Origin: a virus
Length of the DNA stretch: 22,287 nt
Virus record (IMG/VR): IMGVR_UViG_3300046517_000088
Coordinates: 1 to 22,287 of that record
Reading direction: 5' to 3' (one strand)
The notes under the pieces were generated by a model. It was given only the letters and a program-made list of their open reading frames with translations, had not been told where the DNA came from and did no database searches. Shown here one piece after another: positions 7,898 to 15,436 of the stretch (position 1 is the stretch's first letter; every line of letters begins with the position of its first letter). The translations under genes were made by a program, and so were the position numbers.

Positions 7898-10069
7898 CTA
7901 TCCGAGAGCTTTACCGAGTTGCGCGAAATCATACGCCTCTTCGGTCGGACGCTCAAAAGGCTTCGCCTTGTCCGGACTGAAGACGAGCGGATTCTTATCC
8001 CACACTTCGGCCCACAGCGGCGGCCTCTCCCAATCAATCTTTTCGACTGGCAGCAGCGGCGAGACGCACAAGCCGAGGGCGTAGTAGCCCAAGTCCCATG
8101 CTTCGTTTCGGTGATTGTTCGGGTTGTGCCAGCCTTTATCGTCCCGCACTTCTTCGCAAAGCTCGGCCCAAAACCAGTCTTCGAGCCAGTCCGGAAACAG
8201 GATCACTCCCTTGCCGGGGACCGTACACATGAGCCGGTTGCTCAGCACGTCCTTAAGTTCATTCGAGTTGAACATCAGAACGGGTACGTCGCCACGAGCG
8301 ACCGAGAACTTGTCGCGCCGGTTCGAGTCAGGATACGTTATACGGGCTCGCGGGATGCCTCGGGTATGGTCGCCCTTGACCAGATGAAAGCGGCCCGCGT
8401 ACGGCATGTTTGCTTCGTCTGTGCTGAACGACCGCCAGTAGTTGTATGCGTTCGTCGTCACACCTTCCCGGCCGCCCGAGTCCCCGACCGTCATCCGCAG
8501 CGACATATGCCGTCCGGAGTCGTCGTCAAGCTCGTATGTCTTCGAGATGAGTTGCTCCGTGATCTGATTCCAGTCTTCGAGGAACGTATGCGGCCGGACC
8601 ATGTATGGGTCGCCGTCCGCATCGAGCCGTTTCGACTTCGCGATGTCAAACCGGTCGATCAGCACGAGATCGAATGGCGTGCCGGGTTGAACTCCGAACA
8701 CTTGAGCGATGAAGCGGTTCTTCTGCACGTCAACGGTGCCGAACAGGATGCGCGTATTGGCCGGAACCTTGCGCTGCGGCAGCTTCTCGGCGCGGCTCTT
8801 CAGCACTTCGGGAAGGCGCTCGTTCTCGGAGCCACGCGGCAGGAAGGGCTCACCAAGGTCGTTGTTGTAGAACTTCTTCAGTTCCTCCTGAGAGCCTGTG
8901 CGCTCGAACGAGTCCAGCGCATTCAGGTACAACTCGACGAGCTTCTTCCACGTCACGAACGAAGCGGCCACGCCGTTGAGCCAGAACGATGCGATGGATG
9001 TTCGCGGAGTCTCGCCGCGCACGATGCCATACTCATCTATCCACTGACCATCCTTCAGCCAGATACCCCACATATCCATCTCGGAGCGTTGATCCGGGTG
9101 AACCTTCGCCTCGCAGTGCGGACATTGCAGGCGAACCGTCTCGCCAGACTCAAGATTGGTCCCGCGACGCTCGTACACCAGCATCGAGAAGTTGGCTTCG
9201 AAGTAACTTCCACAATCAGGGCAGGGCCAGTAGCGGCGGCGTCGGTCGCCCCGGTTGTACAGGCCGAGGATACCGTCACACGGCGGCGCTTCGTGCCGGG
9301 TCTTCCTGATCCACTTCGGATTCTTGACTTCGCGTGATGGCGTTGACTCGGCCAGACACATCGCGAACGATCCGAATGTTGTGCCGCGCTTCGAGGCCAG
9401 ATCGTACGCGTTACCGTCGCCGCCGATATCGTCATCCATCCGGTCGTAGTCGGTCAGTAGCTGAATGCCGACAGGACGACCGGCGAACTCAGTTACTGAC
9501 GGCCACGAGAGCGTCAGCATCATTCCGTTTGTGTACTGCTTATCGAACTTGTTGTCGGCGTCCGATGCCGCACCGAGCATCATGCCGATCTCGGGCGAGT
9601 GCCGGTGCATCCGGTCTACCCGACGCATCGAGAAGTCGCGCGCTGCTGACTGCGTAGGGCAGAACAGCAGGATATCCATCGGGTCTACTTTGACGTGATG
9701 GGCGACCTTGTTCAGCAACAGGCTTTGCGTCTTACCGGCCTGCGCTGGCCCGACGAAAATCTCGCCAGTGTAGTCGCGTGAGATCGAGACATCCATCGGC
9801 TCTACCATGTAGTGAGCCATCGAGTTGAGGTACGGCCCGACGTAAGCGCCTGGCGTATTCAAGTGGACGTACCGTGACGCCGACTCTGACACCTTCAGCC
9901 GTTCGGGCGGCTTGAACAGTCCGGCAAGATCGCAGACGACGGCCCCGAGGCTCTTATAAACCTTCTGCCGGGTCAGCAGCGTCTTCGACGGCGGCCCGTT
10001 CGGGTTCTTCTGCTGCATCGGCTTCTCGGCCGTCATTGGAAGGAACTTCAAAGGTTCGGTCAGGTTCAT
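7898..10069 (-). CDS. terL: Terminase large subunit (GpA family)
   Basis: A 723-residue packaging motor and nuclease of the lambda gpA family. Walker A is GPAQAGKT at 107-114 and the Walker B-like strand is LLTDYDRMDDD near 204. A zinc-binding-like pair CPDC and CPHC lies around residues 270-305. The C-terminal nuclease half begins near GTVDVQKNRFIAQVFG. Lambda gpA has 641 residues. The start is uncertain: ATG at 10069 has no clear ribosome site and overlaps the small-subunit gene by 116 bases; ATGs at 10036 and 10018 are alternatives. Contains one dyad copy (9200-9212). Confidence 0.93.
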   Translation of the reverse strand: MNLTEPLKFLPMTAEKPMQQKNPNGPPSKTLLTRQKVYKSLGAVVCDLAGLFKPPERLKVSESASRYVHLNTPGAYVGPYLNSMAHYMVEPMDVSISRDYTGEIFVGPAQAGKTQSLLLNKVAHHVKVDPMDILLFCPTQSAARDFSMRRVDRMHRHSPEIGMMLGAASDADNKFDKQYTNGMMLTLSWPSVTEFAGRPVGIQLLTDYDRMDDDIGGDGNAYDLASKRGTTFGSFAMCLAESTPSREVKNPKWIRKTRHEAPPCDGILGLYNRGDRRRRYWPCPDCGSYFEANFSMLVYERRGTNLESGETVRLQCPHCEAKVHPDQRSEMDMWGIWLKDGQWIDEYGIVRGETPRTSIASFWLNGVAASFVTWKKLVELYLNALDSFERTGSQEELKKFYNNDLGEPFLPRGSENERLPEVLKSRAEKLPQRKVPANTRILFGTVDVQKNRFIAQVFGVQPGTPFDLVLIDRFDIAKSKRLDADGDPYMVRPHTFLEDWNQITEQLISKTYELDDDSGRHMSLRMTVGDSGGREGVTTNAYNYWRSFSTDEANMPYAGRFHLVKGDHTRGIPRARITYPDSNRRDKFSVARGDVPVLMFNSNELKDVLSNRLMCTVPGKGVILFPDWLEDWFWAELCEEVRDDKGWHNPNNHRNEAWDLGYYALGLCVSPLLPVEKIDWERPPLWAEVWDKNPLVFSPDKAKPFERPTEEAYDFAQLGKALG
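9200..9212. repeat. Dispersed dyad copy 5
   Basis: CGAAGTAACTTCC, an 11-base perfect palindrome core with one arm end changed, inside the terminase gene between the codons of the two CxxC pairs. Confidence 0.7.
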
Positions 10070-10607
10070 TTTGGAATTGTTCGATCAGGTTCTTGTTCAA
10101 GCTATTCATGAGGTTGTCCATCTGCGCCAACATCATGTTTCGCTGCTGCTCGGTAAGCTCGGTAGTCTTCTCGATCTGGTCTACGGTCAGCATGATAGTC
10201 GTTCGAGCCACCTTGAACGTATCCGCGAAGTGCGCGATCACGTCCGACGTTCGCCACAGGTCGTTACGATCTTCCTCGAACTTCATCCGTGCGATCTGAC
10301 CGGACCAGAACTCCTTTGACAGCTTCGGTGGCAGATCGTCCGGCGACATCTTCTTGATGTAGTCCTCGATGTCGCCCATCGGCTTGACCAGATAGGCCGC
10401 TGCCTCACTGATCTTGTAGATAGGATGTCCTGCCCGTTTGCCGACCGATCGAACGCCCTGAATCTTCTTCGTGATCGTGCGGTTATCGTGACCGAAGAGG
10501 GAGGCAAGCTGCGATATGCTTGCGCCCTCGAACAGCATCGCCTTCGAGTCGTCGTCCTGAACCTTCGTGTCTGGTCTCTCTTCTCGTGCGCGTGGATACA
10601 TTTTCAT
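9954..10607 (-). CDS. terS: Terminase small subunit (Nu1/DUF1441-like)
   Basis: A 217-residue DNA-recognition subunit of the terminase. Residues about 25-60 form a helix-turn-helix (GASISQLASLFGHDNRTITKK) with the wing-like PIYKISEAAAYL after it, as in Nu1 and DUF1441 proteins. The middle is helical (LWRTSDVIAHFADTFKVART) and mediates assembly in the family. The C-terminus is acidic (DAAEEPERAAVEDAADPAEGL), a likely contact to the large subunit. ATG at 10607 overlaps the helicase stop (ATGA); a second ATG two codons later is possible. It lies directly before the large-subunit gene. Confidence 0.85.
   Translation of the reverse strand: MKMYPRAREERPDTKVQDDDSKAMLFEGASISQLASLFGHDNRTITKKIQGVRSVGKRAGHPIYKISEAAAYLVKPMGDIEDYIKKMSPDDLPPKLSKEFWSGQIARMKFEEDRNDLWRTSDVIAHFADTFKVARTTIMLTVDQIEKTTELTEQQRNMMLAQMDNLMNSLNKNLIEQFQNEPDRTFEVPSNDGREADAAEEPERAAVEDAADPAEGL
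10036..10051. repeat. Dispersed dyad copy 6 (diverged)
   Basis: TTGGAAGGAACTTCAA, with two mismatches to the consensus, in the overlap of the two terminase genes. Confidence 0.55.
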
Positions 10608-12268
10608 AGGTCTAGGTTCTCTGTCATCAGTTCGTCGTAAGCGTCGTCGAACTCGTAATCGGGGATATCCTCGCCGCGATGCACCGCAGCGCGAATCTCT
10701 TCGAGCAGCTTGAACAGTAGCTGCTGACCGGCTTCTTTGTCGATCACAGCAACGCGCGCAATCTCATCGACGGTCCCGACCGCCATGAGCAGGTAGACAA
10801 GCACAAGGTCTTTCTGGCCCTGACGGGCGAGACGGCCGACAAGCTGAGTGTATAGCTCGTTCGAAAAGAACATGTCGAACACGACAAGTATGTGGCCGCC
10901 GTGTTGCAGGTTCAGACCGGCTCCGGCGCTCTGCGGCTGAACGAGCATCATCTTGATCTTGCCTGCATTCCAATCCTTGACGCACTTGCCGTCAGGGTCC
11001 ATGACAACCGCCTTCGGGAATGCCTTCTTCAGCCGCTCGCGAGATGCGTTATGCCAGTACGAGACAAGGATCGGCTGTCCGTTGGCTTCCTCGACGATCT
11101 CTTGCAGCGTTTCGATCTTCGCGTTGTGTAGGTCATATGCCTTCTTCTTCTCGTCGTACACGAAGCCTGAAGCGATCTGCATCAGCTTCTGTTGCAGGGC
11201 CGCAGCAGTCTCTCCGGTGATCGTCTTCTCTTCGACGTGGATGACTGCCTCGCGAGCCGCGCGCCTGTACGCCCTCATCATGTCCGGCGAAAGGTGAACC
11301 TTTACGGGAATCGTTTTCGGCTCTTTCAGGTCGAGGTAGTCGCGGGCTTTCATGGTCAGGCAGATGTCCGCGATCTTCTCCGCGATCTCCTTTTCCATGC
11401 CTGGAAATAACTTCCAATTGTAGCCAGACCGATTTCGCCGGAAGTAGCGCTCGCGGTAATGCGTGATGTGCGTACCGAGCCGCTTGCCCCGGTCGAGTAG
11501 GTACATCTGCGCGAAGAGGTCTTCGTAGGTCTCGGCTGCTGGCGTGGCCGTCAGAAGGTGCAGCCGCTTCAGGCGGTACAGAACGGCCTTCATCGCCTCG
11601 AACCGCCCGCTCTTGTGATTCTTGAACGACTGCGACTCGTCGATGGCTACGTTGAGGTAGGGCCAGCGATTCGGACCCCATGCCGCGACCAGATGCTCAA
11701 GCTGCTCACGGTTGATGATGTGGACGATAGCGGGGTTACGCGCGAACGCCTTCTTGATCTCGATATGGGAGACTCGCTCGCGCTCCTGCTTACCGATCAA
11801 CGCCAGCTTCTTCCTGAACGTGTCGTGAAAGAGGGCGAACGCGGCTTCCTGCTTCCGAGTACCGGGCCTAACGAAGTCAGGCTCGTCGATCAGCATCGCC
11901 TTGCGCTCGAAATCCACCTTCAGCTTCGCAGCGTCCTTAAGCGCCTTCCGGTATTGCTTGTCGAAAGGGGAGCGGTTGCTGATGTGCGCGATGTGCCGCC
12001 ACTCCTTGAACTCATGCGGCCACGTCTGGCGAGCGACGCGCTTCGGCGCGATGATGAGCCACGGACCCCAATCGCCTTCGTCCAGAAGCTCCGCTATGAG
12101 GGTTGCGACGATGATTGTCTTACCGAGGCCGAGGTCGATGAATAGGGCGCTGAACGGGTTATCGCGGAGAAAGTTCTTAGCTGTGTGCTGGTATTCATGA
12201 AGCGCTTCGAGGCCCCGCAGGACCTCGTTGAATAAGCGCTTTAGTGCAGGGTCAATAGAAAACTTCAT
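10604..12268 (-). CDS. SNF2-type DNA helicase/translocase
   Basis: A 554-residue superfamily 2 ATPase of the SNF2 type found in phage replication modules. Motif I is DLGLGKT (45-51), motif Ia LIIAPKRVARQTW, motif II DESQ (210-213, replacing DEAH/DEGH), motif III LTATP (239-243), and the C-terminal motifs are AGAGLNLQHGGHILVVFD and QLVGRLARQGQKD. Between motif Ia and motif II lies a charged stretch (about 100-180) that seems longer than usual. ATG at 12268 is chosen because GAGAGG precedes it and it starts 17 bases inside the end of the VRR-NUC gene; a longer upstream reading frame is shadow sequence. The chain ends in Leu-Asp-Leu. Confidence 0.88.
   Translation of the reverse strand: MKFSIDPALKRLFNEVLRGLEALHEYQHTAKNFLRDNPFSALFIDLGLGKTIIVATLIAELLDEGDWGPWLIIAPKRVARQTWPHEFKEWRHIAHISNRSPFDKQYRKALKDAAKLKVDFERKAMLIDEPDFVRPGTRKQEAAFALFHDTFRKKLALIGKQERERVSHIEIKKAFARNPAIVHIINREQLEHLVAAWGPNRWPYLNVAIDESQSFKNHKSGRFEAMKAVLYRLKRLHLLTATPAAETYEDLFAQMYLLDRGKRLGTHITHYRERYFRRNRSGYNWKLFPGMEKEIAEKIADICLTMKARDYLDLKEPKTIPVKVHLSPDMMRAYRRAAREAVIHVEEKTITGETAAALQQKLMQIASGFVYDEKKKAYDLHNAKIETLQEIVEEANGQPILVSYWHNASRERLKKAFPKAVVMDPDGKCVKDWNAGKIKMMLVQPQSAGAGLNLQHGGHILVVFDMFFSNELYTQLVGRLARQGQKDLVLVYLLMAVGTVDEIARVAVIDKEAGQQLLFKLLEEIRAAVHRGEDIPDYEFDDAYDELMTENLDL
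11403..11417. repeat. Dispersed dyad copy 7
   Basis: GGAAATAACTTCCAA, one mismatch (A for G in the left arm), inside the helicase gene and read in a third frame (Trp-Lys-Leu-Phe). Confidence 0.75.
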
Positions 12269-12545
12269 AGGCCCTCTCGATGCTGTCGATGACCTCGACC
12301 TGAACGCCTGCAATGCGCAATTCGGCATGCTGAATCTGCTGCTCGACGTTGACCTCGCCGTCGTCAGGCTTCTTGAATTCAGCCAGGATGATCGTACCGT
12401 GCCGGACACAGAAGTCGTCGGGCGCTCCGTTCGCGTCCAACCATTTCAGCTTATGCACGAGCCAGCCGCGTGACTTCATGAACTTCTTCGCATCCTTTTC
12501 AAGCACCGACTCTTTCTTTCCCCGGTATAGGTCGTTTGCCTTCAT
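12252..12545 (-). CDS. VRR-NUC domain nuclease
   Basis: A 97-residue stand-alone VRR-NUC nuclease of the PD-(D/E)xK superfamily. In phages such small enzymes cut branched or flap DNA. Visible motifs are Glu16 in the first helix (SVLEKDAKKFMKSRGWLVHK), GAPDD at 40-44, ILAEFKKP with Glu56 and Lys58, and a Gln pair at 69-70 (EQQ) in the following helix. ATG at 12545 uses AAGGA located in the last codons of the polymerase gene. It lies between polymerase and helicase, the usual neighbours of this family. Confidence 0.9.
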   Translation of the reverse strand: MKANDLYRGKKESVLEKDAKKFMKSRGWLVHKLKWLDANGAPDDFCVRHGTIILAEFKKPDDGEVNVEQQIQHAELRIAGVQVEVIDSIERAYEVFY

Positions 12546-12548
12546 GGA

Positions 12549-14627
12549 TCAGTCCTTTTTATAGAACGAATTGCAGTATCCCGCCGAGCCCATCGGCATA
12601 TCGCGAGCGAACGACGGCGGCAGGCGGAATACCGTGTTCATCACGTCCAGCGTGTGAATCTGATCTTCTTCGTCTTCTTCGCTGACGCCTTCATCGTGTA
12701 CGTGCAAGACAAGATTGAAGTCCTGCGCGTCGAGTTCAAGCAGCTTCTCAAACAGCACGTCTCGGCAGAACGCCTGCACACCATTCTCGATCAGCTTTCC
12801 GCCCCATGAATTGACGCGGACCCACTTGTTGCCGACCTTCGACTTCCCCATGTATGAGAACTGATAGCGCGTGTACGGGTTCCCCGCCTTGCTGACCATC
12901 GGTATCTCGTCGATCTGCGGCTTGTAATAGAAGATCGGCCGACCGCTCGGGAGCCACATCAGCAGGAAAGGGCGCATGTACTCGATCCGGAAGAGTCCGG
13001 CTGTCCGAGCCTTGCCATCCTTCATCACGCCGCGCACTGCCGCATCGAGTTCGCCCCATGTCGATACAACCTCGGGCGCATAGTCGTCACGAAAGGCGTT
13101 CACAGACCGGTGGCTGTCTTCCTTCGACATGTCGATACCCATGCTCTCGGCGTAGCCCCACAAGCCCGTACGTTCGCCTTCCTCGCTAAGCGTGCCGCCG
13201 CCGAGGCCGAAGCCTGCACCGAGAATAGCTGGCTTCGAGTCCGTGCGCTGTTGCTTGGTGATCTCTTCGTACGCGATGCCGTACATCACCGTGCCGAAGT
13301 CCTTGTAGATGTCCTTGCCGCTCCGGAAGACGTTCAGCATCCGTTCGCACTTAGACACGTAGCCCACACCGATAGACTCGACCGAGGTCAGATCGGTAAC
13401 GCGAAGCTCTTTGCCTTCCGGCGCGCGAATCGCAGACCGAACGCAACCGGCAAGCACTTCCATCGGCTCTTTCGAGAAGAGCTTGAGGCCCTCATAGTCG
13501 CCATCTCGCACGAGATTGGTAGCTACTTCCAACAGGTTAGGGCGACCATCTTTTTCGAAGTCGCGCTCTTCGAGGTCTTTCGGCGTGCGGGCTTGATTAT
13601 GCGGCTGAGCGCCTCGGCCGCCATGACGACGAGTCCGCTGAGCGCCAGCCATCTGAAGCCCCATCATGTACCGGCCGCCGACCTCACGATTGACGTAGAC
13701 CTGATACTTCGATGCCGCCGTGGACGCCGACCAGCGACGCAGCTTCGCAGCAGCAATCGCTTCGTCCGACATATCGTCCTTGAAATTCGCGAGCGCCTTC
13801 TTGACGCTGGCTTTCTGAAGGTCTTTGAAGGGGTATCCGCGATGCCGAAGCCACGGTAAAAGCTGAGCAGGGGAGTTCGGATTAGCCAGGCCGGTGATAC
13901 CGCGCATCTCCGCGATGATCTCAGCCTTGCGCTGTTGAACCATGTGAATCGCGTTGTGGATGAACTGCATATCGAGCGGGTAGCCGCGATCATTTACCTT
14001 CTGGTCGAACGCATAGATATCCCACTCGTTATCCCCAATCGGGTAGCGCGTGAACTTGTTCCATTGGTCGATCTCGGCGACCGTATCCTGAATGCAGTAC
14101 TCCCGGAAAAGCTCCCAATCCTCTTCGTCCGTGAGGCTATCGCGCCACAGGTACGGCTGATTACGCGTCACTCTCTGAGGCATGCAAAATAGGCGGATGA
14201 GCCGATCGCCCTCGGTCATCTTCTGCTTGTCGAGGGGCGCATCAATCTGTTTGGCGATATCTCCGAGGCCGCCGATGAACGATAGGCAGTAAGCGAGCAC
14301 CATTCCGCAGCGCCACGACGCGTAATCGGTATTCAGGCCGAGAACATGCTTGCAGATTACCCTCTCGAACTGCGCGTTGAACGCGACCTTCATGATGCGC
14401 GGGTCTTCCACGGCATCGGCAATCTCGGCCGGGAAGGTACGGGTGTCGTTGTAGTCCCACAGCTTAGGGACCGCGTTCTTGCCCCACGAGCGGAACTTGT
14501 AGCTGCACAACATCGCTTCCGTCGAAGGGTCGAGCGCGTACCGCATCAGACCGGCTGTCTTCAGGTTCGTATCGCTCTTCGTTTCGAAGTCGAAGTGAAT
14601 CTCGTCTGTGTAGTCAACGTAAGCCAT
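12549..14627 (-). CDS. Family A DNA polymerase with 3'-5' exonuclease
   Basis: A 692-residue replicative polymerase. The exonuclease domain carries DFE at 13-15 (Exo I), FNAQFE at 83-88 (Exo II) and YCIQD at 177-181 (Exo III). The polymerase domain has motif A DLTSVES (412-418), motif B RTDSKPAILGAGFG (461-474) and motif C HDE (644-646). Motif A keeps Asp, Ser and Glu but lacks the Arg that usually follows. ATG at 14627 is chosen: an upstream in-frame TTG only adds the dyad-encoded MEVTS. The sole ribosome-site candidate, GGAAG, lies in that dyad. A terminator-like hairpin sits just upstream. Confidence 0.93.
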   Translation of the reverse strand: MAYVDYTDEIHFDFETKSDTNLKTAGLMRYALDPSTEAMLCSYKFRSWGKNAVPKLWDYNDTRTFPAEIADAVEDPRIMKVAFNAQFERVICKHVLGLNTDYASWRCGMVLAYCLSFIGGLGDIAKQIDAPLDKQKMTEGDRLIRLFCMPQRVTRNQPYLWRDSLTDEEDWELFREYCIQDTVAEIDQWNKFTRYPIGDNEWDIYAFDQKVNDRGYPLDMQFIHNAIHMVQQRKAEIIAEMRGITGLANPNSPAQLLPWLRHRGYPFKDLQKASVKKALANFKDDMSDEAIAAAKLRRWSASTAASKYQVYVNREVGGRYMMGLQMAGAQRTRRHGGRGAQPHNQARTPKDLEERDFEKDGRPNLLEVATNLVRDGDYEGLKLFSKEPMEVLAGCVRSAIRAPEGKELRVTDLTSVESIGVGYVSKCERMLNVFRSGKDIYKDFGTVMYGIAYEEITKQQRTDSKPAILGAGFGLGGGTLSEEGERTGLWGYAESMGIDMSKEDSHRSVNAFRDDYAPEVVSTWGELDAAVRGVMKDGKARTAGLFRIEYMRPFLLMWLPSGRPIFYYKPQIDEIPMVSKAGNPYTRYQFSYMGKSKVGNKWVRVNSWGGKLIENGVQAFCRDVLFEKLLELDAQDFNLVLHVHDEGVSEEDEEDQIHTLDVMNTVFRLPPSFARDMPMGSAGYCNSFYKKD
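13518..13532. repeat. Dispersed dyad copy 8
   Basis: GGTAGCTACTTCCAA, with two changes in the left arm, inside the polymerase gene. Confidence 0.6.
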
Positions 14628-14628
14628 A

Positions 14629-14642
14629 GAAGTTACTTCCAA
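14629..14642. repeat. Dispersed dyad copy 9 at polymerase start
   Basis: GAAGTTACTTCCAA lies between a T-run terminator and the polymerase ATG. On the minus strand it reads TTGGAAGTAACTTC, then T, then ATG, so GGAAG is the only ribosome-site candidate (8-base spacer). A protein on this site could affect transcription and, through the RNA, translation. Confidence 0.8.
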
Positions 14643-14644
14643 TC

Positions 14645-14674
14645 AAAAAAGAAGGCCGACGTGTGCTGTCGGCC
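14645..14674 (-). terminator. Intrinsic terminator upstream of polymerase gene
   Basis: On the minus strand GGCCGAC-(7-base loop)-GTCGGCC is followed by TTCTTTTTT. A perfect seven-pair GC-rich stem plus T-run is a good intrinsic terminator. It ends the DUF2815 transcript and would reduce transcription of polymerase and everything downstream unless read through or antiterminated. Confidence 0.75.
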
Positions 14675-14727
14675 CTCAAAGCCCGCGAGGGCGTCCCCAC
14701 TACAGGAATATTGGTTGTGCTCTATGG

Positions 14728-15393
14728 TTACAGATCGTCCGCGTCGTCCTCGGCGGTCTTAGCGAACCCGCCTGCGTCGCCGCCATCTTCGTCATCGTCG
14801 ATGTCTGCGAAGCGGTTCTTCACGTCGTCGGCGGTGATGCGGCCTTCACCGAACTGTTCATCATCCTTCCAGAAGCGGACCGACGCGAAGCCGCAGTTCA
14901 GGCGCTTGCCGTACTCCGCTGAGTCCTGATACCACGGACGGATGATGACATGCCCCCAACAGCCGCCGTAGAACATTTCCTCGGCCTGATCGGCAGTGAT
15001 AAGTTCGCCCTTACGGTCCATCACGATAGGGCGACGGGTTTCACGACACGATACCGTCCAGTGACCAATAGCCACTTCGCTATCGACAAGCTCGCCGTCG
15101 CCGTCGCGGATGAACTTCGCATCGGCCTTGACCTTCTCGCACTTGTTCTCAGCCATCAACCGCTTGTTGTTCTCCGTGATGAGGCCGCAGGCTTCCTTAT
15201 GCTCGGTCTTGTTCAGAAGCGCCGTCACAGAAAAAAGCGGCTTTCCCATCTCCTGAGTCTTCGGGTCTTTCATCGCATGGGCGTGCCCGACGTGAGGGTA
15301 GGACAGCCGGACCCGCTCGATCCGGATCGTGCCGTCGCTATACAGGACGCCGTTCTTGACTTTCTTCAGAATAGTGACTTCTTCTTTTGCCAT
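14728..15393 (-). CDS. DUF2815 ssDNA-binding-type protein
   Basis: A 221-residue protein of the DUF2815 family, regarded as a phage single-strand DNA-binding protein with an OB-like fold. Characteristic parts are GTIRIERVRLSYPHV at 21-35, GKPLFSVTALLNKTEHKE, and the GGCWGHVIIRPW strand followed by LNCGFASVRFWKDDEQFG. The last 40 residues are strongly acidic (DIDDDEDGGDAGG) and end in Asp-Asp-Leu, like the interaction tails of SSB or T7 gp2.5. ATG at 15393 has AAGGAGCATCAAA upstream. It lies between the DUF2800 nuclease and the polymerase, the standard order of this cassette. Confidence 0.85.
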   Translation of the reverse strand: MAKEEVTILKKVKNGVLYSDGTIRIERVRLSYPHVGHAHAMKDPKTQEMGKPLFSVTALLNKTEHKEACGLITENNKRLMAENKCEKVKADAKFIRDGDGELVDSEVAIGHWTVSCRETRRPIVMDRKGELITADQAEEMFYGGCWGHVIIRPWYQDSAEYGKRLNCGFASVRFWKDDEQFGEGRITADDVKNRFADIDDDEDGGDAGGFAKTAEDDADDL

Positions 15394-15436
15394 TTTGATG
15401 CTCCTTTCGGGATTATCGGATTAACGTTTTCACGGA

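Noticed and set aside
7889-9337. Rightward 482-codon open frame
   Set aside because: Antisense to the terminase large subunit with its clear motor motifs; Arg/Val/His-rich shadow sequence.
12549-14642. TTG start giving the polymerase an N-terminal MEVTS
   Set aside because: The extension is merely the dispersed dyad translated; ATG at 14627 gives the normal start. The same reasoning removes the TTG extension at 2827.
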